A stretch of DNA of 64,000 nucleotides from Cinnamomum chago (taxonomy: Eukaryota > Streptophyta > Magnoliopsida > Laurales > Lauraceae). The stretch is taken from assembly GCA_038049695.1 (NCBI GenBank), contig CP142453.1:110087501-110151500 (forward strand), written 5' to 3'. Of this stretch, positions 11,305-38,650 are shown piece by piece. Both the position numbers and the translations under genes were made by a program. The notes beneath the pieces were generated by a model. That model was given only the letters and a program-made list of their open reading frames with translations. It was not told the DNA's origin and searched no databases. Each line of letters opens with the position of its first letter. Positions within the stretch are counted from its first letter, which is position 1.

Positions 11305-11993
11305 CTTTTTTTTTTTTTTTTTTTTCTGGTAACGGATGGTTCTCAATCCTTTGGACTGGACTATTCCCTCCGGGCCCAGAGAGAAGCCGGGTAAAACCCC
11401 CGTGGCCCCTAAGTGATAGCACAAGTGGACTGACCTTCGGTTCCTGAAGAGTAAGGAATCTAGAGTTGATACCCGGACCTCTAACTCCGGAACCGTGGTC
11501 CTGTCCCTGCTTTATAAGGGTGAAAATAACCCTCCAACCTTTCTACAAGCAATCTCAGCTGTCTAATCGTGCTCCAACTTTTCCTTTTTATTTTGGCTAA
11601 CGAAGGGTTCCCAACCCTTTGGACTAGACTATTCCCTCCGAGCCTAGAAAAAAGTCGGATAAAACCCATGTGGCACCTAGGTGGTAGCACAAGTGAACTT
11701 AACTTTTCGTTTATGAAGATGGGGAACCGGGGATCAATACCAAGACCTCTAGCTCCGGAGGAGTGAGGAACCGTGGTCCTGACTACTTGCCCAACCCTTT
11801 GGGCTGGATTATTCTCTTCGAGCCCAAGAGAAGTCGGGTAAAACCCATGTAGCCCTGAGTGGGTAACACAATTAGACTCAACCTTCGATTCCTGAAGATG
11901 AGGGAACCGGGGGTCGATACCAAGACCTCAAGCCCCGAAATGACGAACCGTGGTCCTAACACTCAGCCAACCCCTTGGGGTTATTTAGGTTAG
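11305..11993 (-). mobile_element. Cluster of three tRNA-derived SINE copies
   Basis: Three related copies lie in a row: about 11305-11503, 11585-11785 and 11786-11993. On the minus strand each carries a polymerase III box A-like TGGCTGAGTG and a box B-like GGTATCGACCCC roughly 45 bp later (best in the 11786-11993 copy), then a shared body (TTTTACCCGGCTTCTC, GGGAATAGTCCAGTCC). The first copy ends in a clear A-tail (poly T at 11305-11326 on the plus strand) and the second in a shorter A-rich tail. The copies are moderately diverged, so they are old. Confidence 0.7.
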
Positions 11994-12950
11994 GTTTTAG
12001 GGGTTAGAGGTGCTCCAACTTGATTAGCCTCATATGGATTTTTACATAAAAAAAAGGGTGGTCTCAGGATCACAAAACGCATAAATTACTCTCAACGGTG
12101 TCTTCAATGAAATTGTAAGCATTAAAGTTTCTCATCAATCAAAGGTAAAGACAGCCAAGCATCCAATATTCCATTCACCTTAATTCGTCTTTTCTCCACT
12201 CAAGTTTGGCAAGACCCAAGAAAAGACAAGTCAACGGCGACACCAAAGGCGCAAATACCTTCAAAAGTAGTAGACTGGGGCTTGAAGACCGGGCCCTTTT
12301 ATTTATTTAATGTTTATACAAGCTAAGGGGCTGGACTCATGAAAGCATCTGCGGCGCACATCCAGATGTGGGCCCGGATTTTATTCCGGCTGGGGTTGAC
12401 CCAAATATGAAGTTTGACTTTGGAAGTGGACCTAGGATTTCATATGAGCTTTGAAAAAAAAAAAATTCACGTGGGTTTTAGAAGTCGGAAATTTTCATTT
12501 GGGTTTTAGTAGCAGACCCAGGTTCAATTGGTGGGGGGGCTCCTCCAAATGCTTTTATATAGGTCTGCCCCTGGGCACATGCAAGGAGATAATCAGTGTC
12601 AGCATTGGGGAATCCTTGGCCATCCAAGTGAGATGCGGGGTTCCAACAGATTGAGCAAGTACTTGTTCTCAAGACCCATCCTTGGTTGACAAGATTTTAA
12701 AGGGCTTCTAGGCCATCCATATCATAGCCATATCTTTTCAGAACTTTCCTCTTTATTTATAATTTTTCATTTAGGTTGGTACAATAATTTAATAGAACTA
12801 TTTCATGGACCGGTAAGATGGTGAGGCATATGAGCAGAATTATGGCTCACCTGATGGGTGTCAATCATGAAAGTAAGGGCAATAAAAGATCTTGATGGGC
12901 AAACAATCAACCCTATCAATTGTCCTCTCTTTCGTATTAGATGTCCATAT
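11994..12950. other. Intergenic, nothing recognised
   Basis: No protein, RNA gene or clear element. Short open frames here have no family features. Confidence 0.5.
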
Positions 12951-12954
12951 ATAT

Positions 12955-13130
12955 ATTTTGGTAAAATAGGTATCTCCCTCCCAGTCCAGCCCAAGAGCAT
13001 TTGGCCCAGAGTCCGAACGGCACTCTATTCTAGACGACCAAGAACTAATCTCATGCAAATACTCCTATCCACATGATGCACCGGATAAAACTGTGGGAAG
13101 TGGCAAATGAAGGTAGATGTCAAATACAAT
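12955..13130 (+). repeat. Dispersed repeat of about 170 bp (second copy at 29600-29765, minus)
   Basis: The segment with CCAGCCCAAGAGCATTTGGC, CTCCTATCCACATGATGCAC and GGTAGATGTCAAATACAA matches, on the opposite strand, 29600-29765 (CCAGCCCAGGAGCCTTTGGC, CTCCTATCCACATGCACTGG, GGTAGGTGTCAAACACAA). The two copies are diverged but collinear. The style suggests a short retroposon, but promoter boxes and tail are not clear. Confidence 0.6.
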
Positions 13131-14050
13131 ACCTCTTTGCTTCATTATCAACGGTCCACATTTACAACAATTTAAATAAAGACACCTCATTTCACAGATC
13201 AAGTGAAACTGAATGGGGTTGATTTTTTCCGTACACTTTGCATTGCTTAGGTCTTTTAAAACATAACACTGGTTCAAAAACTCTTGTTCAATTTGTCATA
13301 GAAGAATACAATTCATTCGAAGGAAAGATGATGAAAATATGGTAAAATACTGGTCGTGGGTGAGGACTTGGGTGTAACAAGGATGGACCTTTGGTGGGAA
13401 TGCAAATATCCACATCTTGAATAACCTCTTCTTTCCCTTTTTTTTTTCTTTGGTAAAGTTCTTTTTTCCTCCTATAATCATAGACTGACAGTAAAATATG
13501 TTGGACATGGGGCCCACCTGTAGGCTCATTGGGCTTTGGGGCTGACCCCTAGTGGAAAGGGCCCCACTAGGGCTAGCCCATCCATAGGTTTGGTTGAGCT
13601 CTTGCTTTGTCTTTCTCATATTTGTGGCCTTTTTTTGTTTTTTTCCACCAAGTCTCCTCCATACGGTCTTCTCGAGGAACAAATTTTTGCCACTATAGTG
13701 TCATGGACGTGTAAGAAAAGATAATAGGAGATTGTATTCTTCTTAAATTTTTTTTTAAATTTTTTCTTAATGATGATTCAAATTTATTGTTACACATAAA
13801 TGGAAACTACTCTATTAATAAATCTACCTGTAAAATCGAACTTTATAAATCCTATCATGATATATTATACACAAATGCATAATTCCAAAAAAAGAAAATC
13901 CTTAAAGAATCCATAATTTACAAAGTTCACAAAAGTACCTAAATATCTCTTGACAATCCAAGACTTTCTAAGTCCTCTAATTTAGGTGATCTCCATTGAT
14001 CAATTCTAATCACTACTGCGACAACCTTTGCTTGGTCAATTAGATTTGCG
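13131..14050. other. Intergenic, nothing recognised
   Basis: AT-rich sequence with scattered T runs. No gene or element could be supported. Confidence 0.5.
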
Positions 14051-14119
14051 AGGTGGCATCCTCAATCCTCACCATCGATAATGATTATTAATGCTTGGTT
14101 CATATGCTTGGCATGTGAG

Positions 14120-15589
14120 TAGGGTCGCTAATAGGACGATTCCGGGTCGGAACCATAGGGACTTGGACCTGGACTTGTTTCTAAATAAGGTTCCAGATTT
14201 GATTTTGATTCCTAACTTGTTTTGTTGGTTTTAGATCTTGTTCCGATAGGAAAATCTGGATCTAGTTCCGGAACCAGGTCCACCTACATGATTGAAATCT
14301 AGTTTCAAAATCAGTTCTAGTTTCTCTTTATTTTTTATTTTTTATTTTTTTTTTCTTAAAATAAGCATATCACTCAACTTATAATAGTGTATCAAGTCTA
14401 GAGATGTCAAATGGGCCGGGCTAGCCCGTTTTGGCACGACAAGACCTGGTCAACGACACGGCCCACCAAGCACAGCCCATGCCATGGGCCGAGGGAATGG
14501 GCACGCTCGGCCCATTTCGGCACGCCGGAAGGGTTGGCCCGCCAGGCCCGCCCTTTACATATATCATGTTTTGCATTTCTCAATCCACCTCCCATTCCAA
14601 TAATGTTAAGTTAGTGGATAAAATGACTAGTAAAAGTTTATTTGGTTTTTCTTTTTGCAAATCTTACATCTCAACTCAAAACCTTTCCAAATCTTCTTCC
14701 AACCCCTCAAACTTTTCGCTGTCTACTCATAATCACAGCTTATAATGCTCAAATACAGCACGAATATCTCGTTTATATAGAGGGGATATGGATTTTTCAC
14801 ATAACACTAAGTCACCTAACCCTAATCTTGTCTCACAACAACTTTAGTAAAACAAAGTAGGATATATTCTCTATTTTGAAGTATCTGTGTATTATAGTCC
14901 ACAGCAAAATGAAAACTCGCCATGGAATTGAAAACATCTTTTCGTACTTCAAGATTTTTTTAATTTCTCATATAGTCAAACAAACATTTATCAAAGTAAA
15001 TCCCATTGACACTGCCAACTTTTGATCTAATCACCTGCTTTATATTTTAGGCTTGTCATTCCTCTAAAAAGATTGCAAGGTTTTGAAGGTAATCCTATTT
15101 ATAAACCTTCAAGAAGTTAAGATCCAAATGGTTATCTTCTCAGTGGAGTAGGTCGAGTTTGACCGAACCACTTAAATATCTTTATCATTCTTCATGCTTG
15201 TGTTCTAATTTTTAATTTTAATACCAAAAAAGTAAAAAAAAAAAAAAAAAAGGCACACCAAGCACGGCTCGTGCCAGGAAAAAATCCTGGCTGACACGGC
15301 CCGTTTAACATGCCCAAGCAAGTCTACTGGCTCTAGTATTATACATAAAAAGCCCAAAAAGAGATTGTTGATTTTGAATTATAGTTTGCAATATCAAATA
15401 CTCATATGCTGGGTCTCGGGTTGAAATCTATATGGACCTAGAACTGGATCCTTTATCAATCGGAACCTAAATTGGGTTTAAGAGCCGGACCCATTTATGA
15501 ATTGAAACCTAAAATAGGTTTCAGACCCGGCTTTTTAAGGCTCGAAACTTCCGGATAATCGGAGAATTAGATAACCGTTTGCAACCCTA
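14120..15589. mobile_element. Non-autonomous hAT element, 1.47 kb, inserted in the LINE
   Basis: Ends are TAGGGTCGCTAATAGG at the left and, read inward from 15589, TAGGGTTGCAAACGG. Flanking 8-bp duplications are CATGTGAG (14112-14119) and CATTTGAG (15590-15597), 7 of 8 identical, as expected for hAT. Both end regions are degenerate GGTTCC/GGACC-rich sequence, similar to the elements at 16138-16514 and 62756-62890. No transposase is encoded. A second hAT-like element sits inside. Confidence 0.82.
14399..15316. mobile_element. hAT-like MITE nested in the larger hAT element
   Basis: The left end reads TAGAGATGTCAAATGGGCC followed by a GGCCCG-rich stretch. The right end, read inward from 15316, is TTGGGCATGTTAAACGGGCC, an imperfect inverted repeat. 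Flanks ATCAAGTC (14391-14398) and AGCAAGTC (15317-15324) match at 6 of 8 positions. The interior is AT-rich and non-coding. Confidence 0.6.
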
Positions 15590-16137
15590 CATTTGAGAAA
15601 ATGATCCATCATCTCTTTTTCAATTGTAGGGCATGCTTTTCTTATGGAAGATTATGCATAGTTGATTTTGAGTGTAGCTGGGTTCTTCATGGTTCTCTTT
15701 GCTCATTATTTGATGCTTGAAAATTGAAGATTGGTTTGCCAAGGGGTGGGTCCATGAGGAGAATATCATTCATTGCTATCATTTGGGTTATATGGATGAA
15801 GAAGAACATGGGATGCTTTGATAGTAGATCTTCCTCCTTGGACTCTTTGATAAGGTGGGATTCTAGATGGCTTCTTCGGTGTCTCATCTTCTTATGTTCA
15901 GGAAAGTTCCATTATCTTTCATCTTGTCAAATTGGAAAATTACATCTTTCTTTTCTGTTGCTTCGATTCAAAAGAAATCAACTTGGTCCTGAAAAGTAGA
16001 TGGTGGCCAACGTTGAAAAAAATCCTAGCGGAAATCCAACCCCGGCACCATTCCATGAGAACCATGCCTCATCCCCTTTCAGAGAGTTTGTTGTAAGAGA
16101 GACAGAGGTCTTCAGACCTCTAAGGCTGCTTAATGAA

Positions 16138-16514
16138 TAGGGATCTAAGTGGGTCCCCGATTCTCCGATTACCCAAAGTTTCCAACCCGTTAAAAACCGG
16201 GTCTGGGTCCTTATTTAGGCCCCGATAAGTAATGGGTCTGGGTCCACCTTAGTTCGGACCCATGGACCCGAGACTCGACATATTACCTCAATTTTCGAAA
16301 TTTACTCTTAAAAACCATATTTTTTTAAATATAATTCTCTACCTAGGACCGGACCGGACCCGGATCCAGACCATCCCATATATGGTTCTGGTTCCGGAGC
16401 AAAAAAATAAGTTCCGAAACAATTCCGGGTCTGTATCCGGTTCCACATTTTCCTTAACGGTTCCGGTTCCAGGTCCACCATGGACCCGAATCGGAACCGA
16501 CCATTACAACCCTA
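16138..16514. mobile_element. hAT MITE, 377 bp, in the RLP pseudogene
   Basis: The left end is TAGGGATCTAAGTGGG; the right end read inward is TAGGGTTGTAATGGTCGG. Flanks TTAATGAA (16130-16137) and CGAATGAA (16515-16522) match at 6 of 8 positions. The interior consists of degenerate GGACC/GGTTCC words. The insertion interrupts sequence that is continuous in the intact receptor gene (GGTTGCCTAATG then TAGCAGGAATATC), which confirms the boundaries. Confidence 0.85.
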
Positions 16515-16731
16515 CGAATGAAGTAGGGATTTCTCCGGATAATTGGTTTCTTGACATGTCTAAGAAAGAGTATATGTCGAGGTTCTTGGTTGCTAGAGGC
16601 TGCATTGAACCTTTCCCGTTCACAATCACATCATTTAAATTGATAAAAGAAAAAGGTGAACATGTCTGCAATTGAAAATAATATCTTCGGTGTTTTAATC
16701 ATTCCGGTGAGATTACCAAATGTTGAAGGAA

Positions 16732-18193
16732 TCTATATTACTAAAGGGATGTACTCTTCATCACATCAAGACACATGTCCTCCCTTACATGAAGACACAT
16801 GTCTGCCTTCATCAACCCACATGTCGTGTAATGCACTCTCTCAACTCTCCACTCTCCTCCATTCAAACTTCTGCATAACTTCTTCAAAAAAATCTCTCAA
16901 CTCTCCTCCAAACAAACTTTTGCATAAGATGTTTGCTGGAAATTTCTTCCATTAAACGAAGGATATAGGTCCCACATGGATGATCCAATCTCTTCATCTG
17001 GTCCGTTCATCGAGCCGGACATGGTGGGGCGACCTTAAATATGTAGACCCTTGAGAGCTGGGGCCCGTTTGGTCCACTATCCAAAAGCCCAAAGGGGCTG
17101 ATGGCCTTGAGAATGAAAAAGGGTTTTTTCCTCTTTTTTTTTGGGACTGTGGGGCCATGTGGGCCATTGATTTCAGATCTGGACCATAGATCATGAGAAG
17201 GGGGCCTGGGCGACTTTATTGGTGGGGTCTGATCTGGGTTATGATCGGTGGAGCCCATGTTTTTTTTTGTTGTAATTTTTAGTACCCGTGTGGGGAGTCC
17301 TGTTAAGGGACTTCCTGTTATAGAACGTTGCAAATGGGGAAGAAGAGATAAGGGTTTTTTCGGTGGTCTGATGGAGTATTAGAAATTGTAGACCTTTTGC
17401 CCTGGGCACCTTTTTTTTTTAATCGACACAGTTTTGCTTTTCCTTATGTTTTATTGAAGAATTTCGTCCCGGTTTCAATGCAAAAAAAAATTGGGTGGGC
17501 CACTCAATGACCCATCTGATCCGTGGATCCAAAGGAGGACCCACGTGCAACCCATTAGGTGGTGGACCCGTGCGAGGTGAGCCTTGTTTAGCCCACCATC
17601 CGGCGTCTGATCAGAGAGGGGAATGACGTGTTTTAGTTCCAAAGGCTTGATTTTCTTACGTTGATACTGAGACCTGGGTGGGCCACCCGATGACCCATCT
17701 GATCCATAGATCCAAAGGAGGACCCACGAGCGACCCAGTAGGTCGTGGACCAATGCGAGGTGGGCCAAATAACTTCTGATCAGAGAGAGGGAGATGACGT
17801 GTTTTAGATGTCTTAGAGATCCAAAGGATTAGTTATTTTCGTTAAAAAAGTCATTCCCAGAGGCTTAATTTTCTTACATTGATACCGGAGCCCAAGTGGG
17901 TCACTCGATGACCCATTTGATCCGTGGATCCGATGAAGCACCCACGGGCGACCCATTAGGTGGTGGACCCGTATGAGGTGTGTCCTCTTTGGCCTACCAT
18001 CCAGTGTTTGATACGTATTTTAGTCCCAAATGCTTGATTTTCTTGCGTTGATACCGGGACCCAGGTGAGCCACCCGATGACCCATCTGATCCGTGGATCC
18101 AAAAGAGGACCCAAGGGCGACCCAATAGTTGATGGACCCATGCGAGGTATATTTATTTTTGGGCCCGGGCTTAGCACGGGCGTTTATTGCTAG
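16732..18193 (+). mobile_element. Non-autonomous Helitron, 1462 bp, in the RLP pseudogene
   Basis: It starts TCTATATTACTAAAGGG after an A and ends CTAG before a T, following the Helitron rule of insertion between A and T without duplication. A hairpin (GCCCGGGC-TTA-GCACGGGC, 18163-18181, 7 of 8 pairs) lies 8 bases before the CTAG end. The empty site is visible in the intact paralogue (GAAGGGATACTGCC), where host sequence continues without the insert. It encodes no Rep/helicase. About 17490-18160 is an internal minisatellite. Confidence 0.92.
17490..18160. repeat. Minisatellite within the Helitron, about four units of 170-215 bp
   Basis: The block TGGGCCACYCGATGACCCAT with TGATCCGTGGATCCAAAGGA recurs near 17495, 17675, 17890 and 18060. 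Each unit ends in a GTGGACCCRTGCGAGGTG-like phrase and a TTGATTTTCTTRCGTTGATA phrase. Units differ by indels and some substitutions. Confidence 0.8.
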
Positions 18194-18469
18194 TACAGCC
18201 AATAAGATTGTTGTTGGAGATGTCTAGGATTTGGAGGCCAGTGGATAGAACATCAGGGAGGGACCCTTCCAAGGAACTATTCCTTAGATTTAGAGTTCTA
18301 AGTGAGGAGATTTGGAAAAGAAATTCTGGTAATTTTCCTGTAATCCTATTGTTTTGAAGATCAAGATGTTCAAGGAAGTTCAAATTCGCAACAGTTACAG
18401 GCAGTTCACCTGAAAACTCATTTTGGCCAAGTGCAAGTAACTTTATACCTTCACCAAAAGTCATCAGGA

Positions 18470-19214
18470 TGCGTCCATGGTATTAACTCCAATTGTATTC
18501 ATTGGTCAAAGGGCTACATCCTCCTTGGTTTCACCATTTAGACGGGTAGAATGGGCCAACAGTAATTTTCATTGGATCCTAGTATGAGTTTTCATAGGTA
18601 GGGATGTCCATAGATATATCATCTTTTTTTTTTTTTTTGTGGGAATGTGCTTCTGATCATAAACGCAGGAAGGTGTCCCATTCCCACGTGTATAGTAAAT
18701 ATTACCATGAACCACAAAAGAACATACTAGTCCACATTGAATTTGGACAATTGACCATTTCCTATCTCAATTTTCAATAGCAGTCCAATATAACTCACCA
18801 AGAGTCTGGATCGAAACAGGGGAGATATTGTTTCATCCGATCAAGATTTTTCAACTTTAGAAAATCTCAAACTTTATAAAATTTAGAATCCAATTTATGT
18901 TACCATATCTTTTCTTTTCGTAATGATCTGAACTATCTCATTTGTGGGGGCATTGGCCAGGTTCTGGAATAAGAGTCACCAATGAAGATGGCTAGGGCTA
19001 AATACAAGGCTCACAAAGATGAAATGAACTTTAGAAATAGGATATAACAGATTCTAACACATATTTCACTTTTCTAGGCAGATGTTGCTGCTGTTGCTAA
19101 TACATAGAGATGAGGAGACACGGCAGTTTATATTACATTATTAATACATGAGAGCAGATACATGAGCATAGGCATGACACTTCTACATTATTAATATATA
19201 GACATGAGGAGATG
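18470..19214. other. Intergenic, nothing recognised
   Basis: AT-rich DNA between the RLP pseudogene and the RTE tail downstream of isochorismate synthase. A T run at 18627-18638. No gene supported. Confidence 0.5.
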
Positions 19215-19300
19215 ATGATGATCGGAATGGAGAAATAGAATTTGTGTAGCCGACCCGAATATAGTTGGGACAAGACTTTGATGACGACGACGACGACGAC
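19215..19300 (+). mobile_element. RTE-type LINE 3' tail fragment
   Basis: GATCGGAATGGAGAAATAG, GTGTAGCCGACCCGAATATA and GGGACAAGACTTTGATGACG end in a (GAC)n run. This is the 3' end shared with the RTE copies at 26600-27122 and 28633-28740. It lies just beyond the stop codon of isochorismate synthase, possibly within its 3' untranslated region. Confidence 0.7.
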
Positions 19301-19451
19301 ACGAGACAACAAGAAGTCGACATAGGACCGACCTGAGATGCCCACAATTTGAGTTCCAAGCGTCAATGTTCCCTTATTCAAAGGAATCCTTATCGCCTCC
19401 AATGTGAACAAGAATTCAACAGACAAATGCATTTGATAATGTATTCTGGTT

Positions 19452-36699
<17,248 letters not shown>

Positions 36700-38255
36700 G
36701 AGAGAGAGAAAGAGAGGCGTTATAGCCGTTAATAGTTCCTGTGAAGCAGAGGAAGTGGAATTGTGTAGTAGAGTAGTGTGGTGATTGTGAGAGTGGCGAG
36801 GAAGTGCAGTTGTAGGTAGTAAAGAAGGGGTCTAAAGTCTAAACCCATAAGCACTAGTCAGGTCTACACCACTGGGGCACCAAAGACTTGAAGAAGACTC
36901 TGCGTTGTGCAAAGTAATTGAACTTTGCCTTATGGCTTAGAATGTTGCCTTTTAGGCAAATACACAATGATTTTCATAGTATGCTTGAGGGGAAAGTTAG
37001 GCTGAGATGCCACCGGGTTTTTCATATCCCACATATTTTAATATCAAAATACAAGTCCATGCCAATGAATCCATGTATCACAAGGCCATCGAATGAATAA
37101 TCAAAGGAGTCAAATCATCTTAAATTACGACTTGTGTCGGTCAATCCGAATGTCCCCACAAAGCTTGAAAAGTGTTGTGTGTGTGTGTGTTATTTGTTTG
37201 GGAAAGAAGAAATAAATTCATTTTTATTGTTCTTCATGAGACCAATTGCTTCTAATGGCACAAATTGTCTTTTATGACAAAATCACCATTTATGGCTTCT
37301 TTTCATGTTCTTTTATTTTCCGATATATACACACACAAGGACTTTGAGATCTAAGTTCTACTACCATGACAGCAACAAACAAACCTACCTGCCAACACAC
37401 CCATGGTTGAGTGGTGTTGGTACCTTGGTATCGAACACATGCCCAAGGGTCGATCGCTAGGCCTGCAAGTCAGTTCACCCTAGTCTTTTTAATTCTATCT
37501 CAGGTTGTTGGCAATCAAATTTCCTATATTTAAACAAATATGCCCATGCATATTTTCTTATCCTTTTTTTTTTTTTCTCCTTGCAGACATTCTTGTTGAG
37601 CTCCAGCATCAACAGATTCTAGAAACAGAAGAGACCCACTCACCTGAACCATTTTATTATGCAAACAAAGTCATAAAAAGTACAATGGACAGCAACCTAA
37701 TTATAATTCAGAATTACACTAGAATCTAGTAGTTGACAAAGATATTGAATGTAATAACTTGTAAATTGAATTTCCATAGCCAACAAATTCCCTATATCCA
37801 CACTAACACACCATAGCATAGAAAAAGGCCCTGTGACAATGAATGTAGCCCTAGCCCCAATCAACAACTGCTCCAATATTTCAGCACAACATATGCATTT
37901 CAAAAGTCAACATAAAAAATAGGACAAGTATTTTCCTCCCCTTTGTCACCCCAAATCAACATCTTCCATGTTTCAGGTCAGACCTAAAACATAACACAGT
38001 GCACTAAAAAAAAAACCCATCATCCCATTTCAGTCCCAAACCTTTTGATTGGAGGGGAAAATACCACACACAGCTCTTCATATCAATCTGTGCAACAAGT
38101 ACAAATCATTCTCCACATTTACATGGAAATTTTTTTGATAAAAAGAATTAGGCATTACAATGGACTGAAACCAATAAAACAAGCATCCACTACTGATGTT
38201 TCTTTGACTCCATTTCAGATACTAGAAAGTGCAAATAAGCACAAAATAACTCATG
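36700..38255. promoter_or_regulatory. Region upstream of isochorismate synthase
   Basis: Holds the presumed ICS promoter. A pyrimidine-rich leader (CTCTTTCTCTCTCTC on the minus strand) precedes the ATG at 36699. A (TG)n run lies near 37175-37190. At 37404-37457 TGGTTGAGTGG and GGGTCGATCGC resemble polymerase III boxes A and B of a SINE or tRNA relic on the plus strand, at low confidence. I did not find a convincing TATA box or W-box cluster. Confidence 0.35.
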
Positions 38256-38257
38256 TT

Positions 38258-38400
38258 GATGATACCCATACCTTGGAATTGGAAGGAATGCATCCAACAT
38301 TGATGAAGTTCAAGGTGCCGCCGAGGGCCCCTCTCTTCTCGATGATGCAGGTGGTGGTTTTGAGGCCCCACAGCGCGGTGCGCAGGGAGCATAAAGGATA
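38258..38400 (-). pseudogene. Fragment of a dihydrolipoyl dehydrogenase (E3) gene
   Basis: The minus-strand frame reads LRTALWGLKTTTCIIEKRGA then LGGTLNFINVGCIPSNSK before a GTATGG donor-like sequence. This matches the redox-active-site region of mitochondrial lipoamide dehydrogenase ([26 protein letters not shown]). The first active-site cysteine of the CLNVGC motif is replaced and extra residues are present, so it could not work. Neither the FAD-binding start (GGGPGGY) nor the downstream domains are seen. Probably a decayed gene fragment carried here by duplication or a transposon. Confidence 0.75.
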
Positions 38401-38404
38401 ACGA

Positions 38405-38619
38405 CTCATACTATACTACTAGTATATGAGTACTCTTCCTTGGAAAATAAACAGATGTCGCACACTGTGGTGGTCTCAGTACTCAATAGGCCTTTGGAAT
38501 TTAGATAGATTCCGTTTGCCAATAGAATCCAAAGCCGAGATAATACGGGAGTGGCATTATCTGACCCAACCATATCTTACTCTGGGCCGCAGCTAAAGAT
38601 GGGCATGGGGAGCATGGAT

Positions 38620-38650
<31 letters not shown>

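Larger units (their letters stand above)
14060..15890 (+). mobile_element. L1-type LINE remnant (C-terminal zf-RVT region), split by a hAT element
   Basis: Only the C-terminal end of a LINE polyprotein survives, in two pieces: about 14060-14119 and 15590-15890. The left piece reads ILTIDN in one frame and CLACE in another, the usual order before the zf-RVT zinc motif; a frameshift lies between them. The right piece reads KMIHHLFFNCRAC and later AIIWVIWMKKNMGCFDSRSS, matching the reverse-transcriptase-linked zinc finger and the IIWxIWxERN motif of plant L1 elements. The gap is exactly filled by the hAT element at 14120-15589. The upstream reverse transcriptase is missing. Decayed. Confidence 0.75.
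15985..18465 (-). pseudogene. Decayed partial copy of the receptor-like protein
   Basis: Three collinear pieces match the intact gene at 8355-10787: 15985-16137 (matching about 8430-8515 joined to 8793-8855, so about 280 bp are deleted), 16515-16731 (matching 8862-9058) and 18194-18465 (matching 9059-9333). They cover the membrane segment, the island domain and a few LRRs, i.e. the C-terminal third. The remaining LRRs, cap and signal peptide are absent; similarity stops near 18465. Pieces 1 and 2 are separated by a hAT MITE and pieces 2 and 3 by a Helitron. The piece 18171-18464 still has an open frame (LRRs LEHLDLQNNRITGKLPEF), but it has no start context. Confidence 0.9.
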
